From positions 1-64,000 of the forward strand of contig VWPU01004991.1 of NCBI GenBank assembly GCA_013398955.1: DNA of 64,000 bases, given 5' to 3'. The notes under the pieces were generated by a model. That model was not told the origin of the DNA. It ran no database searches and was given only the letters and a program-made list of their open reading frames with translations. Source of the DNA: Callaeas wilsoni. Its lineage: Eukaryota; Chordata; Aves; Passeriformes; Callaeidae. Shown one piece after another: positions 37,600 to 48,373 of the stretch; within the stretch, counting starts at the first letter, position 1, and each line of letters starts with the position of its first letter. Both the position numbers and the translations under genes were made by a program.

Positions 37600-37779
37600 A
37601 TAGTAGACCTGAGGACAAAGATTTGAAGTTTTGGTGGAGAAGAAGCTTAACATGACCTGGCACTCTGTGCTTGCAGTCCAAAAAGTCAACCATACCCTGG
37701 GCTGCATCAAAAAAAGCATGACCAGCAAGTTGAGGAATGAGATTCTCCTCGTCTACTCCATGCTTCTGAGACCTAGAGG
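37600..37779 (+). mobile_element. CR1 LINE fragment, end of ORF2
   Basis: The translation of the plus strand includes VEKKLNMTW, LAVQKVNHTLGCIKKSM and LRNEILLVYSMLLRPR, matching the C-terminal part of CR1 ORF2. The nucleotide order (GGTGGAGAAGAAGCTTAACA, GGGCTGCATCAAAAAAAGCA, CTCCTCGTCTACTCC, CTGAGACC) agrees. The element stops abruptly at 37779, where retroviral sequence in the opposite orientation starts. The CR1 3' UTR is missing. Confidence 0.88.
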
Positions 37780-38860
37780 TGGGTATGATAGAGTGTATGT
37801 CCATGTTTATCTGTTTTATTACTCTTAAGTCCTGTACCAGTCTGCACCCCTGAAAATGAGGCTGCTTTGCTGGTGAAGTAGGAGTACTAAATTCAGATTG
37901 ACACTCTCTAAGCAATCCATACTTCAAGAAAGTATTTATCAAGGACTACAATCCTTTACGTGCTTCCAGTCTAATAGGATATTGATTTACTCTCACTGGC
38001 TTTGCTACTAGTTTGAGCTTTGTTCTAAGTGAAGTCACATTCTTGGCTTTACCTGGTTTCTTTGAAGCCCAATACCAGGGAATTACACATTTGATACCAC
38101 ATCAGGGATATCATCCACAGGTTCTTCCAAGGTCTGGCCCATTAGTCAGTAGATTTGAACCTTCCATTGCATTTCTTTTGGGATGTGTAGCTGCACAGAG
38201 TTTTCACAAGTTATTTGAGAATATTACTTACACAATTAACTTCATCTTAACAATGAAAGAGGACATTCTGGCATATATAGAATGTAAAAGCAAATAAATC
38301 AGTTTAATATCTCCAATGGTACATTCTACAGGTTGTAAGAATGGCTACAAAGTTCTTATTCCCATCACTGCAACAATTGGTATTGTGTGGTATTTACTTA
38401 GCGGGCCTGTACAACTAGTTATTATCGGCTCTGCTATCTATATAAAAAAAAGAAAAAAAAATCTATTGTTTCATTCCCCAGCTTTATTGGAATTAAAGGA
38501 TCGACTGGGGATGCCTTTATATTTTCCCCTGGTCTTCTTCAGTCATTGTCAGAATCCTCCAGCACCATACCATTAATTTCCTCTGACTGATCCTTCCCTT
38601 CCCTAATAGAGCATTAATTTTTCCAATGTCCTTGCTGCCTACAAACAGCATATTGATTCAGGTCAAAATGATGTGCCTTTCAGACCTCAACACCTCTGTC
38701 TATCCTTTCACCTTCTCTAGTACCATCCTTTTTTCTTCTGCAGTAAAAAGGCATTCAATAGAGCCTGCATTTCCCCTAGTTAGGGCTATGAGGCAGTATG
38801 ATAGTTTCCGAAAGCTGATACTTTCCTCCAGGATTCTCTCCATATGAACCAACACATCAT
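37780..38860 (-). pseudogene. Endogenous gammaretrovirus-like gag-pol remnant
   Basis: On the minus strand, 38850-38740 resembles the end of a capsid domain. 38662-38609 reads as a nucleocapsid zinc knuckle with a visible GHW core. Its first Cys codon is changed to Tyr, and a TAA stop precedes the last Cys. 38050-37790 reads as the N-terminal reverse-transcriptase region, with FLKYGLLRECQSEF and RLVQDLRVIKQ visible. Stops interrupt the stretch between, and protease is barely recognisable. The remnant is cut at 37780, before the catalytic part of the polymerase. It is an old, defective copy of class I (gamma-like) type. Confidence 0.82.
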
Positions 38861-38999
38861 TTCCAGTTCAATAAGTCTGAAGTAGTAAATCGAACATGTG
38901 CAAAAAGTGGTCAGGTCTCTGACCTCACTGCTTCACTTAAAGGCACCTGTATTTTTTCTCTACATATATATATATATATATCTTTGTATGTATATATAC

Positions 39000-39190
39000 A
39001 CCTTATATCACTTACACTCAGCTCCAAATTCATAAGCAAAGGTGCATGCTCCCTCAGGACTGAGCATCTACATGGGAAAAAGGGCTTCCACCACTTTGTA
39101 CCACTTACACTGCTCTGATGCATCAACAAAGGTACCTTTTTCCCTGATATCAAGCATCTACCTACAAGAAAAAATTTCCTTATACCACTT
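39000..39190. repeat. Degenerate tandem repeat, period about 84-93 bp
   Basis: Two full diverged units and part of a third are seen. On the minus strand each unit starts AAGTGRTAYAA, has TAGATGCT in the middle and ends in GTGT, so each junction reads GTGTAAGTG. Shared words include GCACCTTTG versus GGTACCTTTG and CCCATGTAGATGCTCAG versus TTGTAGGTAGATGCTTGA. A TA-repeat lies just beyond, at 38963-38982. It adjoins the gag side of the retroviral remnant, so it may lie in that provirus's leader. Confidence 0.6.
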
Positions 39191-39620
39191 TTCCTTGTAC
39201 ACACCATCGATTATTTCCCATGGAAGAAATGAAATGTGATACTTACCAGTCAAGGAATTTACATCTCTTTTGTCCTTGCTCATGTCTCCAGAGCTTTGCA
39301 CCTTTGAGTCACTTACCACCTGGGCACTGGAGTGAATGAGGTGGAGCACCTGACAAACTGGTTGGTGCGCGCTGGAAACCCGTCCAATCTGATTCTCCAT
39401 TGCTGGGGGCAGCAAGATGATCTGCGCAAGGCTTAATAGCTGTACAATCTGGGTCACCAAAACTGTCCCTAAAGCAGGGTTCTTTCACACCATGTGCAAG
39501 AGCCAGTCAGCACACTGAGTCCCTGCTGGTCTTGGTCCAGCACATTATAATATAACTAACAAAGACACATTTCCCTCGGGAGTATGCTTTTATACATTAT
39601 AATGATCTAAGGTAACCCAA
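39191..39620 (-). other. Possible leader/LTR region of the decayed provirus
   Basis: It lies upstream, on the minus strand, of the gag-like remnant. The minus strand has a GTATAAAAGC TATA-like box at about 39589-39598, followed by a stretch that turns GC-richer and includes TTTTGGTGACCCAGA near 39450-39465, reminiscent of a retroviral leader. No clear LTR ends, primer-binding site or target duplication were found. This is positional inference. Confidence 0.25.
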
Positions 39621-40202
39621 GGTGGTATTTTCATCCTATCAGCCACCACCAAGTTATCTAACCTTATACCTTGTTATAGTTTCTGTTTGAATATTTCTGA
39701 AGGCTTAATTGCCAACAAAAATAAAAACTTTTTTTTTTTCTCCTGGGAACTCTTCACTGCTCCATTGCCCTGGCACCCTATTGTCATGACTTCAAGAACA
39801 ACCCATAATTACTGTGAAACTTTTAAAGTTCTTCTGATATCAATGCCACAGGCAAAACCCACCATTAGACTTACCACTGACCAATTTATCTATTTATACA
39901 TCGGTTTATCAATAAGGCATTAGTACAGAAAAATCTACTTAATGCATGTGAGTTGCACCATGAAAAGTTATTAGCATTGAGAATTTCGGTGAGTATAATT
40001 GAACATTTTATAAATATGGCCAAGTACAAGCCAAATTCATTGTCATTGCAGAAAGTACTCAGAATAATAATCACTTAAAAGTTTTCTGAATATATTTTGT
40101 CCTTGTACAAACTTGATCACCTGTTGCTGACCAACACTAGCAAAAATAAAACAACAGTAAAATACACCTGAATGTGAGATAAAAAACTTTTACTGTAAGG
40201 GG
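39621..40202. other. Unique AT-rich sequence
   Basis: No repeat family recognised. It could contain the U3 part of the decayed provirus, but the ends cannot be placed. Open frames at 39687-39923 and 39886-40074 (minus) carry no motif. Confidence 0.4.
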
Positions 40203-40370
40203 GCTTGAGCACTGGAAAAGGTCCAGGGAAGCTGTGGAATTTAAGTCCCTGGAGATATTCGACACTTAACTGTCGACAGACTTTGGCAGTGTGCTGTATC
40301 TGACCCTGCTTTAGCAGGGGTCTGGAAAAGATGAATTCAAGGCATCTCTTCCAACCTCAATCATTCCATG
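40203..40370 (+). mobile_element. CR1 LINE, 5'-truncated 3' end
   Basis: It contains the GAGCACTGGAAAAGGTCCAG start. This is followed by GGAAGCTGTGGAATTTAAG, TCCCTGGAGATATTCGACAC, TGCTGTATCTGACCCTGCTT, AGCAGGGGTCTGG and TCTCTTCCAACCTCAATCA. These are CR1 3' blocks of a different subfamily from those at 1701 and 13098. Confidence 0.9.
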
Positions 40371-43300
40371 TTTAGTAATAAATAATGGCCTTTTCATTGT
40401 TAGTTATACAAGCGAAAAACTATTTGGCAAAAGAAATCATATTGGCTGTGAACTTTGACCACCAGGCTTACTCCTTAGAACTCCTTGTTCAAAGGAAGGG
40501 CAAAACCAAATCAATGGTGAATATATTGCCGAGGATACCTTCATTTTTTTGTGGACACCTCAAATACATTAAAAAGTACAAACATTTCAGAAGGGATTCA
40601 CGTTCCCTGAACACTAAAATCTAAGGATCTTATCTAATTTAGGTCACTAAGACTCTCTAAAATCAGTGGGGAATTGCTTATAAAGTGAAACTAATGTCGA
40701 TATAGATGGAATCGGAAATAGAGATAAAAGTAAATAAGTCTCCAGATGGGTGGATCTCTGCTTTCTGTGGAAAGACAAAAGATCAGCATAAAAAGTATAA
40801 TCTTGACATTTTAATGCTTTCAGAAGACAGACAGCATGTCTAAATTTTCTCCCTACTGACCCTCTCCAAAATTCCTGGATGTTGCTGGGGTTTTGTTGTG
40901 ATTTGGTTTAGATTTTTACTACTTTTTAACTCTTAAAAAACCAGCACAGTCCTCTTCATATTCAGGGTCTGTATAAATAGAAAATTTTTATCAAATCCCT
41001 ATGAGTGTGTTTCTCCTTTAAGACTTCTATTTGTCTTAAAGAGTTTCTCAATGTGATTATGTAGTCTGCTGTTATTAATGTGAAGTATGCCTGAGAGTAT
41101 ATTCAGCCCGAATTCTTTGAATACACAAATAGCAGGGTCAATATTTTTATAATCCTTCAGTACTGAAAACCACTTTCAGAGCTGCTGGGAGAGTGACCGT
41201 GTTAGTGTTTTATATTAAGGACAGGACTGCTAATGCTGCTCAAAAAACGTTTTAGGTACAGAAGTAGATACAGGTAGAAAAAGTGGTTTTAGTTAAATAA
41301 TTTTTATAAAGCATGAATTCCCAAAATATTTCAAGCCTTCAGTTTGAGTTTATCTAAGCATTAGCATGAAAAACTAGAATGAAATTGTAAAAGTCTTAAG
41401 TTGTTCAAGTGTGTCAAGTTAAATGGTTACATTTTGATTAGTGTTCAAATTACTTCAACATTGTTTTAAAACTTTGAAATTTAAGTGACATGTTTTCTAA
41501 TTAGAAAATGTTTGAATTGTAAGTGAAACTTCTGTGAGGTTTTTTTTAAAAAATTATTATTAGTACAAACATGTATTTTAGACTTTAAGTAACTAATGAT
41601 AGTTTAAATAGTAATTTACCTGAAATGTAGTGTTTATGAAATCTCACCATCAACAACTGTTACCATAATTCTCAGCAAACCTGACATACATGTTATTTAC
41701 ATAGCTTTATCATTCTGGATCTTTAAAGGTCCTCTTGCAAATGCTATGATGAGTTAATTGATGATTTGCAAGGAAATGACTCATGTTAAGCTTTCATTTC
41801 ACTTGTAGCAATAGCTTAAGCGCTTACATTAGTATTGCTTCTGAACAATGGATAAATGCCATGCCTAGCATTGTGTGCAAGTCTATTCAGAGTAATTAAC
41901 AGGTGTGAATTGTTGTTTGCTGGGATGAGCCTCCCACTGTGCAGCACTTTTGCTGGCTGCAGGCTGCTTTCCTGCTGTATTACTGCTTCTAAACGAGTCA
42001 ATCTCACTTTAATGTAAGATTTTACATATGTTAATTCTTTGTACACTTGTCTATTTTTAAAGTAGTTGAGGCAATAACAGTGAATCTTTTCAAAAAGCCT
42101 GTATTTCTGCAAGCTTCTGTTTAATTTGCACATTTCCGGCCTGTTTTGTCTCTCTCTTTTCAGCAGGCTCTCATTCAGTTAAAAGGAATTATTGTAGTAA
42201 TTTGTAGGAATATCAGTGTGTCTCCTTAACTGTAAGACCAAAGCCTGTTCTGTGGCTTATAGAATCAAAATTTGCTGCACTGAATTCTTAACCATGAGTT
42301 ATATAAGAAAATTACAGAGATTACATACCAGCCTACAGACTTCTGTATCTATGGGCTCTCAAATGGAACTTTTAATTTTGGCTTTGAAATTCTCTTACTC
42401 CTTTGCAAATTCCAATTGTGTTCATCTGTAAAGACGTAGAAGTCCTGAGCTGTAAAAAGGTTAATGGTTTAGAAAGTGAAATAAAAAATTCTCAACATTT
42501 TTGCAGCTTTGACATGAATTAATATTTCTCTATCAATAATCTGTATCTGAATTCCATCCACACATTTCTTTATTTAAATCTAAGATTGAAACTTGTCCAT
42601 AATGATTTTCTACTGTTTGTGTTCTAAATTTAGTTGAGGAATGGCAGGTCCAGATATAGAAATCACACAAACTAGCAACTTTTCCCCATGTCCCTCTTTC
42701 ACATAATAGCTATGTCACAGAATTGTTTTAAATGGTTTTACATTTCATAATCCCATCAGAAGAAAAATTAAAGTGTCATACTAGTTGAATCTGTTTTTTC
42801 ATTAAATACAAACAAGGTGTCAATTGATTTAAGTTATTCTAAAAATAACACCTTTACCACATTTTATATTTTTTGTCTTCCCTTTTAATATGGGTCTGAA
42901 CACTTCTAGATGTTATAGTTCTTATGTTTATAGCCAAAGAAAGTTAGATAGTTGGATCTCTTTTATACCATCAATAATTTCAACCTCAGAACTGAAAAGC
43001 TGGCCTAATTAGGAGAAGATGTATGTAAACTTCTTTTAATGAGACCTTGGGACGAGCACTTTTCCTTGAACTTTCTGACGCTGATTCATTGTGCTGATGA
43101 CTTTTTTTGTCATTTTGGAAAATACTTACAAGTACGGATAAGTGATATTATTTGGTTTTGGTTGTTTTTTTCCCTGAAGCTAATCTTAACACCAGGAATT
43201 TATTGTGGCTGAAAGCCTGATGTTTTTGCTGATGTGTGGGTAGATCCCAAGGCATTTGTTTTCCACTAGTATCTCTGGCATCCAGGAAATACTGTTTTCC

Positions 43301-46300
43301 TGTTTTTAAACTGTATATGGTTTTTCTGTACTCTAGTGTAGTCAAAAGGCTTTTTTCTTTCCCTTTCTCCACATAAGAAATATTGTTATCTCTTCATTCC
43401 CTGAAAAATACTGGAACAACTTAAATACATTGTCCCTTCTCATATTTTATTTTAGATATTACTATTTGCCAACCTATGGAAAACTAGAGCTGTTTTATAT
43501 AAAAAAAAAAAGAGCAGATTTAAATTACTACTATCCTCAGATTCCTTTTTCTGGAGAGAAAAAATATATTTATGACACATTATCTTTTTTGATTTTTAAT
43601 GTGGTACCAGGTAGCAGTGGTCATCTCACATTTGAGACATACATCTGCTAGAAGACTGTAACTGGACAAAGCATCCAAAGCTCCTTAGAATGACAGTTAA
43701 AGTATTCATCTAAATGAGGTCAAAGATATCCAGTTAGGGTGTTGAACTCCACTTAAAAGTGAAAATTCTGCCTGCATAGTAAAAAGTATTTGTTTTCTTT
43801 TGTCAGATGAGAGCAATGGTATTGCTGTACTGTTTAATTATTTGATAATATGGAAACTAATTTAAAAATGCGTATGATATCTGTTTCCCCACCACCTCCA
43901 TTCCAGAGTTTAGTTTCATAACTAGCATTATTCTTCAGTTTTTTCCTAGCTACATCTCACAGTAATTTATCTATTCTTACCTGAGTTCTGTGGGGAATTA
44001 TTTCTTAAATTGTGTTTCAGCATTAGAAGATGAACACAGTGTCTCAATAATTTCACATTTGCACTGGTAGACTTGAATTATGAAAAGAGCTGCTTGTTAA
44101 TTTATAGAGCTGAGATCTGTAGCAATCCACTAATTTTGGAAGAGGGAATGTAGCAAATCTCTCTGCAGAAGTTACCAAAACCTCTGCAGCTGTTGATATT
44201 GTCCTGAATTTGCAGCACGAAGTCACACACCAAGATGAAATGTTTCTATTTGCAATTCCAATTTGTGCAAAGTGGGGAGCTGGGTGGGAAAATCTAAGAA
44301 AATCTAAATCAATCTACTACATTCTTACATTCAAGGCACCAATCAGTGCTGGAGGCAGAAACTGTAGGGCTACTCAGTTCAAGATTCTTGCTTTTTCTGG
44401 CTTCTGTGGTTTTTAATATGGCTGTCAGGTATCACAATGATGAGTTCATTAAAGAGAGAAGGAGAGGATGAATTATTATCCTATCTACTAAAATCCCTTG
44501 ACATTAGATGGAAATCTCTTTTCATCAAACAGCTTTACTAATATTATTGGACAGTGCAATACAAAATCCTTATTTATAACACCAGAAAGAGCTCAACGTG
44601 TGGCTGATGTTACATATGTACTCCTCACCTTTTCATATTGATCCTGGTTACTTGTTCTAAATAAGAATACCCAAAGCGATGTAGCCATTGCTCCCATGTG
44701 ACTTCTGCATGCTAATAATCATTTCTGGAAGAAAAGGCCCTCCTTGATACCTGCTGAAATGCCTTCAGTATAAATTGAAAGCACACCTCATATATGGCCT
44801 TTTGCCATCTTGCTGTATGGAGAAAGTAAACTTCCATGCATTTCTGTGTCTCTTTTTGGATACATGTACTCCATAGTGAGCTACCTACACTTTCTTTAAG
44901 GCCAAATGTTTTGAACTCCTGAAGGGCTTTTATACTGAATAGATTTTATAATCCCTTGAAAAGTTCTATCTTTTGAAGAACTTAGGACAAAGCTCTTGTA
45001 AGTGTGCCTTTACTCAACACAGAGATTCTGTATGTAGATTTGTTACTATCCTTCATTTATGTTCATAGCTGTTAATAACACTTCATATATTTTTCAGACA
45101 ATATACACATGCTGATAATTTATAAAATCTGGTTAGGAAAAAAACAGGAAAAAAAGCTGTCAGAAGTATGTTCCTTCTCTTCTTTTTCACTTTATTCTCT
45201 CAGGCCCTTGCTTCACCTGTTTATAAATGTGAATATTACTTGTCAATTACTGCGGAAGAGATTTATCAATATTGGCTGATATATGTCAAAATTATTTAGT
45301 CTACTTTGATCTTTATATTGGTTGGGATCACACCATGAGGAAATAATTAATGAAATTATTTCACTGCCTGAAATATTTTGGAACAAGTCACCTGTAGACA
45401 AAGTGATACTGAATATTCCAAAATATTTAGGTAAACAATAATTCAATCATTAGATTTTTTTTCCCAATCTTATGTGCTTTCTCTCTCACTCTCTCTCATG
45501 GCAATTTCTTCTTGATGATGTTAATTATACAAGAGAAATACAGAACAAATACCTTTGTTTTGAAAAGAAGAGATTGCTTTTGTATTTATTTGTGTATTGA
45601 TAAATATTTTGCTGGTTTTGCAGATTTTGAAAGGGAAAATGTGTGCATTGGGAAATGGATCCTATTTGTTAAATGTGCAAAGAATAGATGTTGTGTAGCA
45701 AAATACTGGCAATAAGCAAAAATATCCTGCATTTCATTGTTATCATATTACATTATCAACATATATAATTTAATTTTAAATCTCATTCTCAATTTTTATT
45801 CTCATTTTCTCATCATGTTTTAATCCTACTGCACCCTGGAAGACGAGATAAAAGTTGCTGCCAAGTACAGTCATAAAAAGTGAGAAGGGATTGAGCAATT
45901 TTATCTTTCATTAAGAGCATTTTCCCAATACTTAATAAAGTCCTTTATATCCATCATAATACATAGCTTCTAAGACTGGACACATCTATTGGCAAGTGGC
46001 TAATAGCTGGATTTAGAATACGATATTCATGGAGAGTGGAAATAGGCTAGCTGGAACATATCTCTGTAAAGACTGAAAATCCTTTCAAGAATCTCAGTAA
46101 GTTACCAGCTTGTTGTCATATTTGTAAATAAACAGAATTATTTTTATAATAATTCAGCAGTGTGTGACATTTATTTTAGCTAGAGATCTGAAGAACAGCT
46201 TTAGGGCTGAGCAGTGACTATATAAATATAAACACTGAGACAAGCAGACAGATTTCCTCTCTATATCATAAGAGCACATGTTGTATCAATGCCAAACCAG

Positions 46301-46326
46301 CAAGTTTATATACAAGAGAATGTCTT
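40371..46326. other. Unique AT-rich sequence, about 6 kb
   Basis: No mobile element or gene was recognised. 41740-42190 looks like conserved non-coding DNA and is listed separately. Open frames at 43148-43372 (minus), 43430-43651 and 44210-44416 show no known domain. Confidence 0.45.
41740..42190. promoter_or_regulatory. Candidate conserved enhancer-like element
   Basis: The stretch is complex and free of repeats. Clustered developmental-type words include GAGTTAATTGATGA, a GAACAATGG SOX-like site near 41842, GTAATTAACAGGTGTGAA near 41893 (homeodomain beside a T-box/E-box-like site), and TTAATTTGCAC near 42119. A 105-codon minus-strand frame (41816-42133) runs through it; its protein has no recognisable domain and starts without clear context, so a regulatory role seems likelier than coding. 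Conservation was not tested. Confidence 0.3.
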
Positions 46327-46352
46327 AAAAAAAAAAAAAAAAAAAAAAAAAA
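46327..46352. repeat. Poly(A) run of 26
   Basis: An uninterrupted A tract in unique sequence. No retroposed element or target duplication is recognisable upstream, so it is listed as a mononucleotide repeat. It creates a poly-Phe run in the minus-strand frame at 46266-46463, which is an artefact. Confidence 0.95.
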
Positions 46353-47706
46353 GAAAGGCAGCACTGACCTTATGAGCTTCTGGCATTCTCTCTTCTCTGA
46401 TGAAGAGATGTTTCCTATCTGGACAGCACAGAAAAAGGTTTTATGAGTAATTGCTTGGCACACTCATTCTTTAAAGTTGCCATGTTGTGCCGAGGTAATC
46501 AAGTGTCCCATTTCAACTTAGTTGGATTTATCGGGACAAGCAGGATTATTGACTGTAGGAAGAAAAATACAATATTTTCCTGTACCACGAATGTAAATCA
46601 ACTTAATTTTAGAGTGTGTTTTGAATGAAATTTTGGATCGGGGAGTTTTTTGTTTTCCGTATTATGGCAGGAATGTGTTCTTCAACAAATTTAATATTTC
46701 AGACATTGAGTCCTGTAAGCATTACTCCTGAATACTGTGAAAAGGCTGTGATCTCAGTCCTGTTTCTGGATCAGTTTATTTTTTGGACACTGGCAGAGCC
46801 AAAATGAGCTTGAGCAAATTCCGAGGTGCTCAACCCGTTTCTACTGCAGGATTTATTTCAATGATTATTGTATATTAAAATATCGATGTGAGTATTCAGA
46901 AGCACAGTTGGCTCTTACAACAATGCCTACCCATACCAGTGAAAAGTGGGTAAAGCATGTGTATATGTTTGTCTGAAAAGTGAGTGGTGATAAGAGTAAG
47001 GGGAAAGCTGTCTAGGTGCCAAGCCCTTTATGAAAAAAGCTAAGAGTGTGCTTCAGACAGAGTGGAAGCACTCAGGAAGTGGCTGAAACTCCTAGTCTGG
47101 AACACCCCATATGTGACTATTATCTAGCTGTAGAATTGCTCCAGGCACATTCGCCTCCCAGGCGGACTGCTAGGAATACCTTGTCAAGGCATGCACATAC
47201 CTTTATAAAATATGTCACAAAATGCTACTCCTATAAGAGAACCCTGAGGGCAGCAAAGCTTGAAAATAAAATCAAAATATAAAGGCAGCCCCAGTACTGG
47301 AAGATCAAAATCAACATTAATAGATTTGTAGAGATCTGAACAGAATTGTTTTACAGGTTTTTCTCAATTTTTTTTGTTTTAAGTCTTCCTGAATGCTTAC
47401 TGGTGTGTGTCTAATGAATATCTCTTGTACTCAGCCAAAGATGGGAAACAGTATGTGACAGGATGGGCTACCATACAGCTTATTTTTTAGGCAGGTTTCT
47501 TGGTTTTTTGACTCAGGAGTTGCTTGATTTTTTGCATATGGGCAATTGATTGTTAGAAAGGCTGCAAATCTATGCTCTAGTCATATCTAGATATATTCTC
47601 TAACATAAAAGCCATCAGATATGAAAAAATATGTTTATCTTGGGCCTAGAGACATGCATTTCTAAGCAGTATTCTGTAGCCAATTGGCTCCAGATAAATC
47701 CCAGGA
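46353..47706. other. Unique AT-rich sequence, nothing recognised
   Basis: Open frames at 46443-46628, 46625-46807 and 47046-47282 are short and motif-free. No repeat family was seen up to the LTR start at 47707. Confidence 0.5.
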
Positions 47707-48152
47707 TGTCCTGCTTTCAGATGGGACAGAGTTTTTTTTTTTTTGTAGCAGCTGGTAAAGTGTTGTGGTTTTTGGACTTAGTGTGGAAATAATGCTGATT
47801 ACACACTGGCGTTTTGGTTGCTGCTAAGTAGCGCTTATCCTAAGTCAAGGACTCTTGAGCGTCTTGTGCTCTCACAGTGAGGACTTGCACAAAATCTGGG
47901 AGGGAGCACAGCCAGGACAGGTGACACAAACAGCCAAAGGGACATTCTGTAACATAGAATGTCATGCCCAGTATATAGACTGGGGGGAGCGACCCAAAAA
48001 GGGGATAATTGCTGCTAGGCGGTGGGCTGCCAGTCAGGGGGTGGTAAGCAATTGTACTGTGCATCACTAGATTCTCTTGGATTCTGCTACACTCTGTCTC
48101 TTCAGCATTACAATTATTATTGTTATTATTGGTATGATCAGATTGTTGTTGC

Positions 48153-48198
<46 letters not shown>

Positions 48199-48373
48199 GT
48201 TGTTGTTGTTGTTGTTGTTGTTTTTGTTATTATATATTGTTTCAGTTATGAAATTGCTCTTCTCTCATGAGCAGAGAGCTTTACCCTTTCTTTCCAATTC
48301 TCCTCCCCACCAGGTCGAGGTGGAGTGAGGAGCTGCCTGGTACTTGGTTGCTCTCTGGGGTTAAAGCACGACC
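47707..48373 (+). mobile_element. Solo LTR of an avian endogenous retrovirus (about 667 bp)
   Basis: It starts TGTCCTGCTTTCAGATGGGA and continues with GTAGCAGCTGGTAAAGTG, TTTTGGACTTAGTGTGGAA, GCTTATCCTAAGTCAAGGAC, GGGAGGGAGCACAGCCAGGA, CCAAAGGGACATTCTGTAAC, and a TATA box (GTATATAGACTGGGG) at 47971. After GTGGTAAGCAATTGTACTGT comes a TTA/TTG microsatellite. The 3' part ends GGGGTTAAAGCACGAC. The usual ATTAAA signal reads ATGAAA near 48250. CCAGGA before and TAAGGA after may be a 6 bp target duplication with two changes. It shares 3' sequence with the opposite-strand LTR at 20701-21264. No internal genes adjoin it. Confidence 0.87.
48153..48222. repeat. (TTA)n(TTG)n microsatellite inside the LTR
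   Basis: About 15 TTA units are followed by about 8 TTG units. An ATT-rich stretch is normal at this point of the LTR, so the array grew from LTR sequence. It encodes long Leu or Ile runs in two frames, which should not be read as a gene. Confidence 0.95.

Noticed and set aside
46266..46463. Minus-strand frame with a poly-Phe run
   Set aside because: It is an artefact of the 26-base poly(A) run.
48022..48328. Poly-Leu or poly-Ile membrane-like proteins
   Set aside because: Both frames are translations of the TTA/TTG microsatellite inside a solo LTR.
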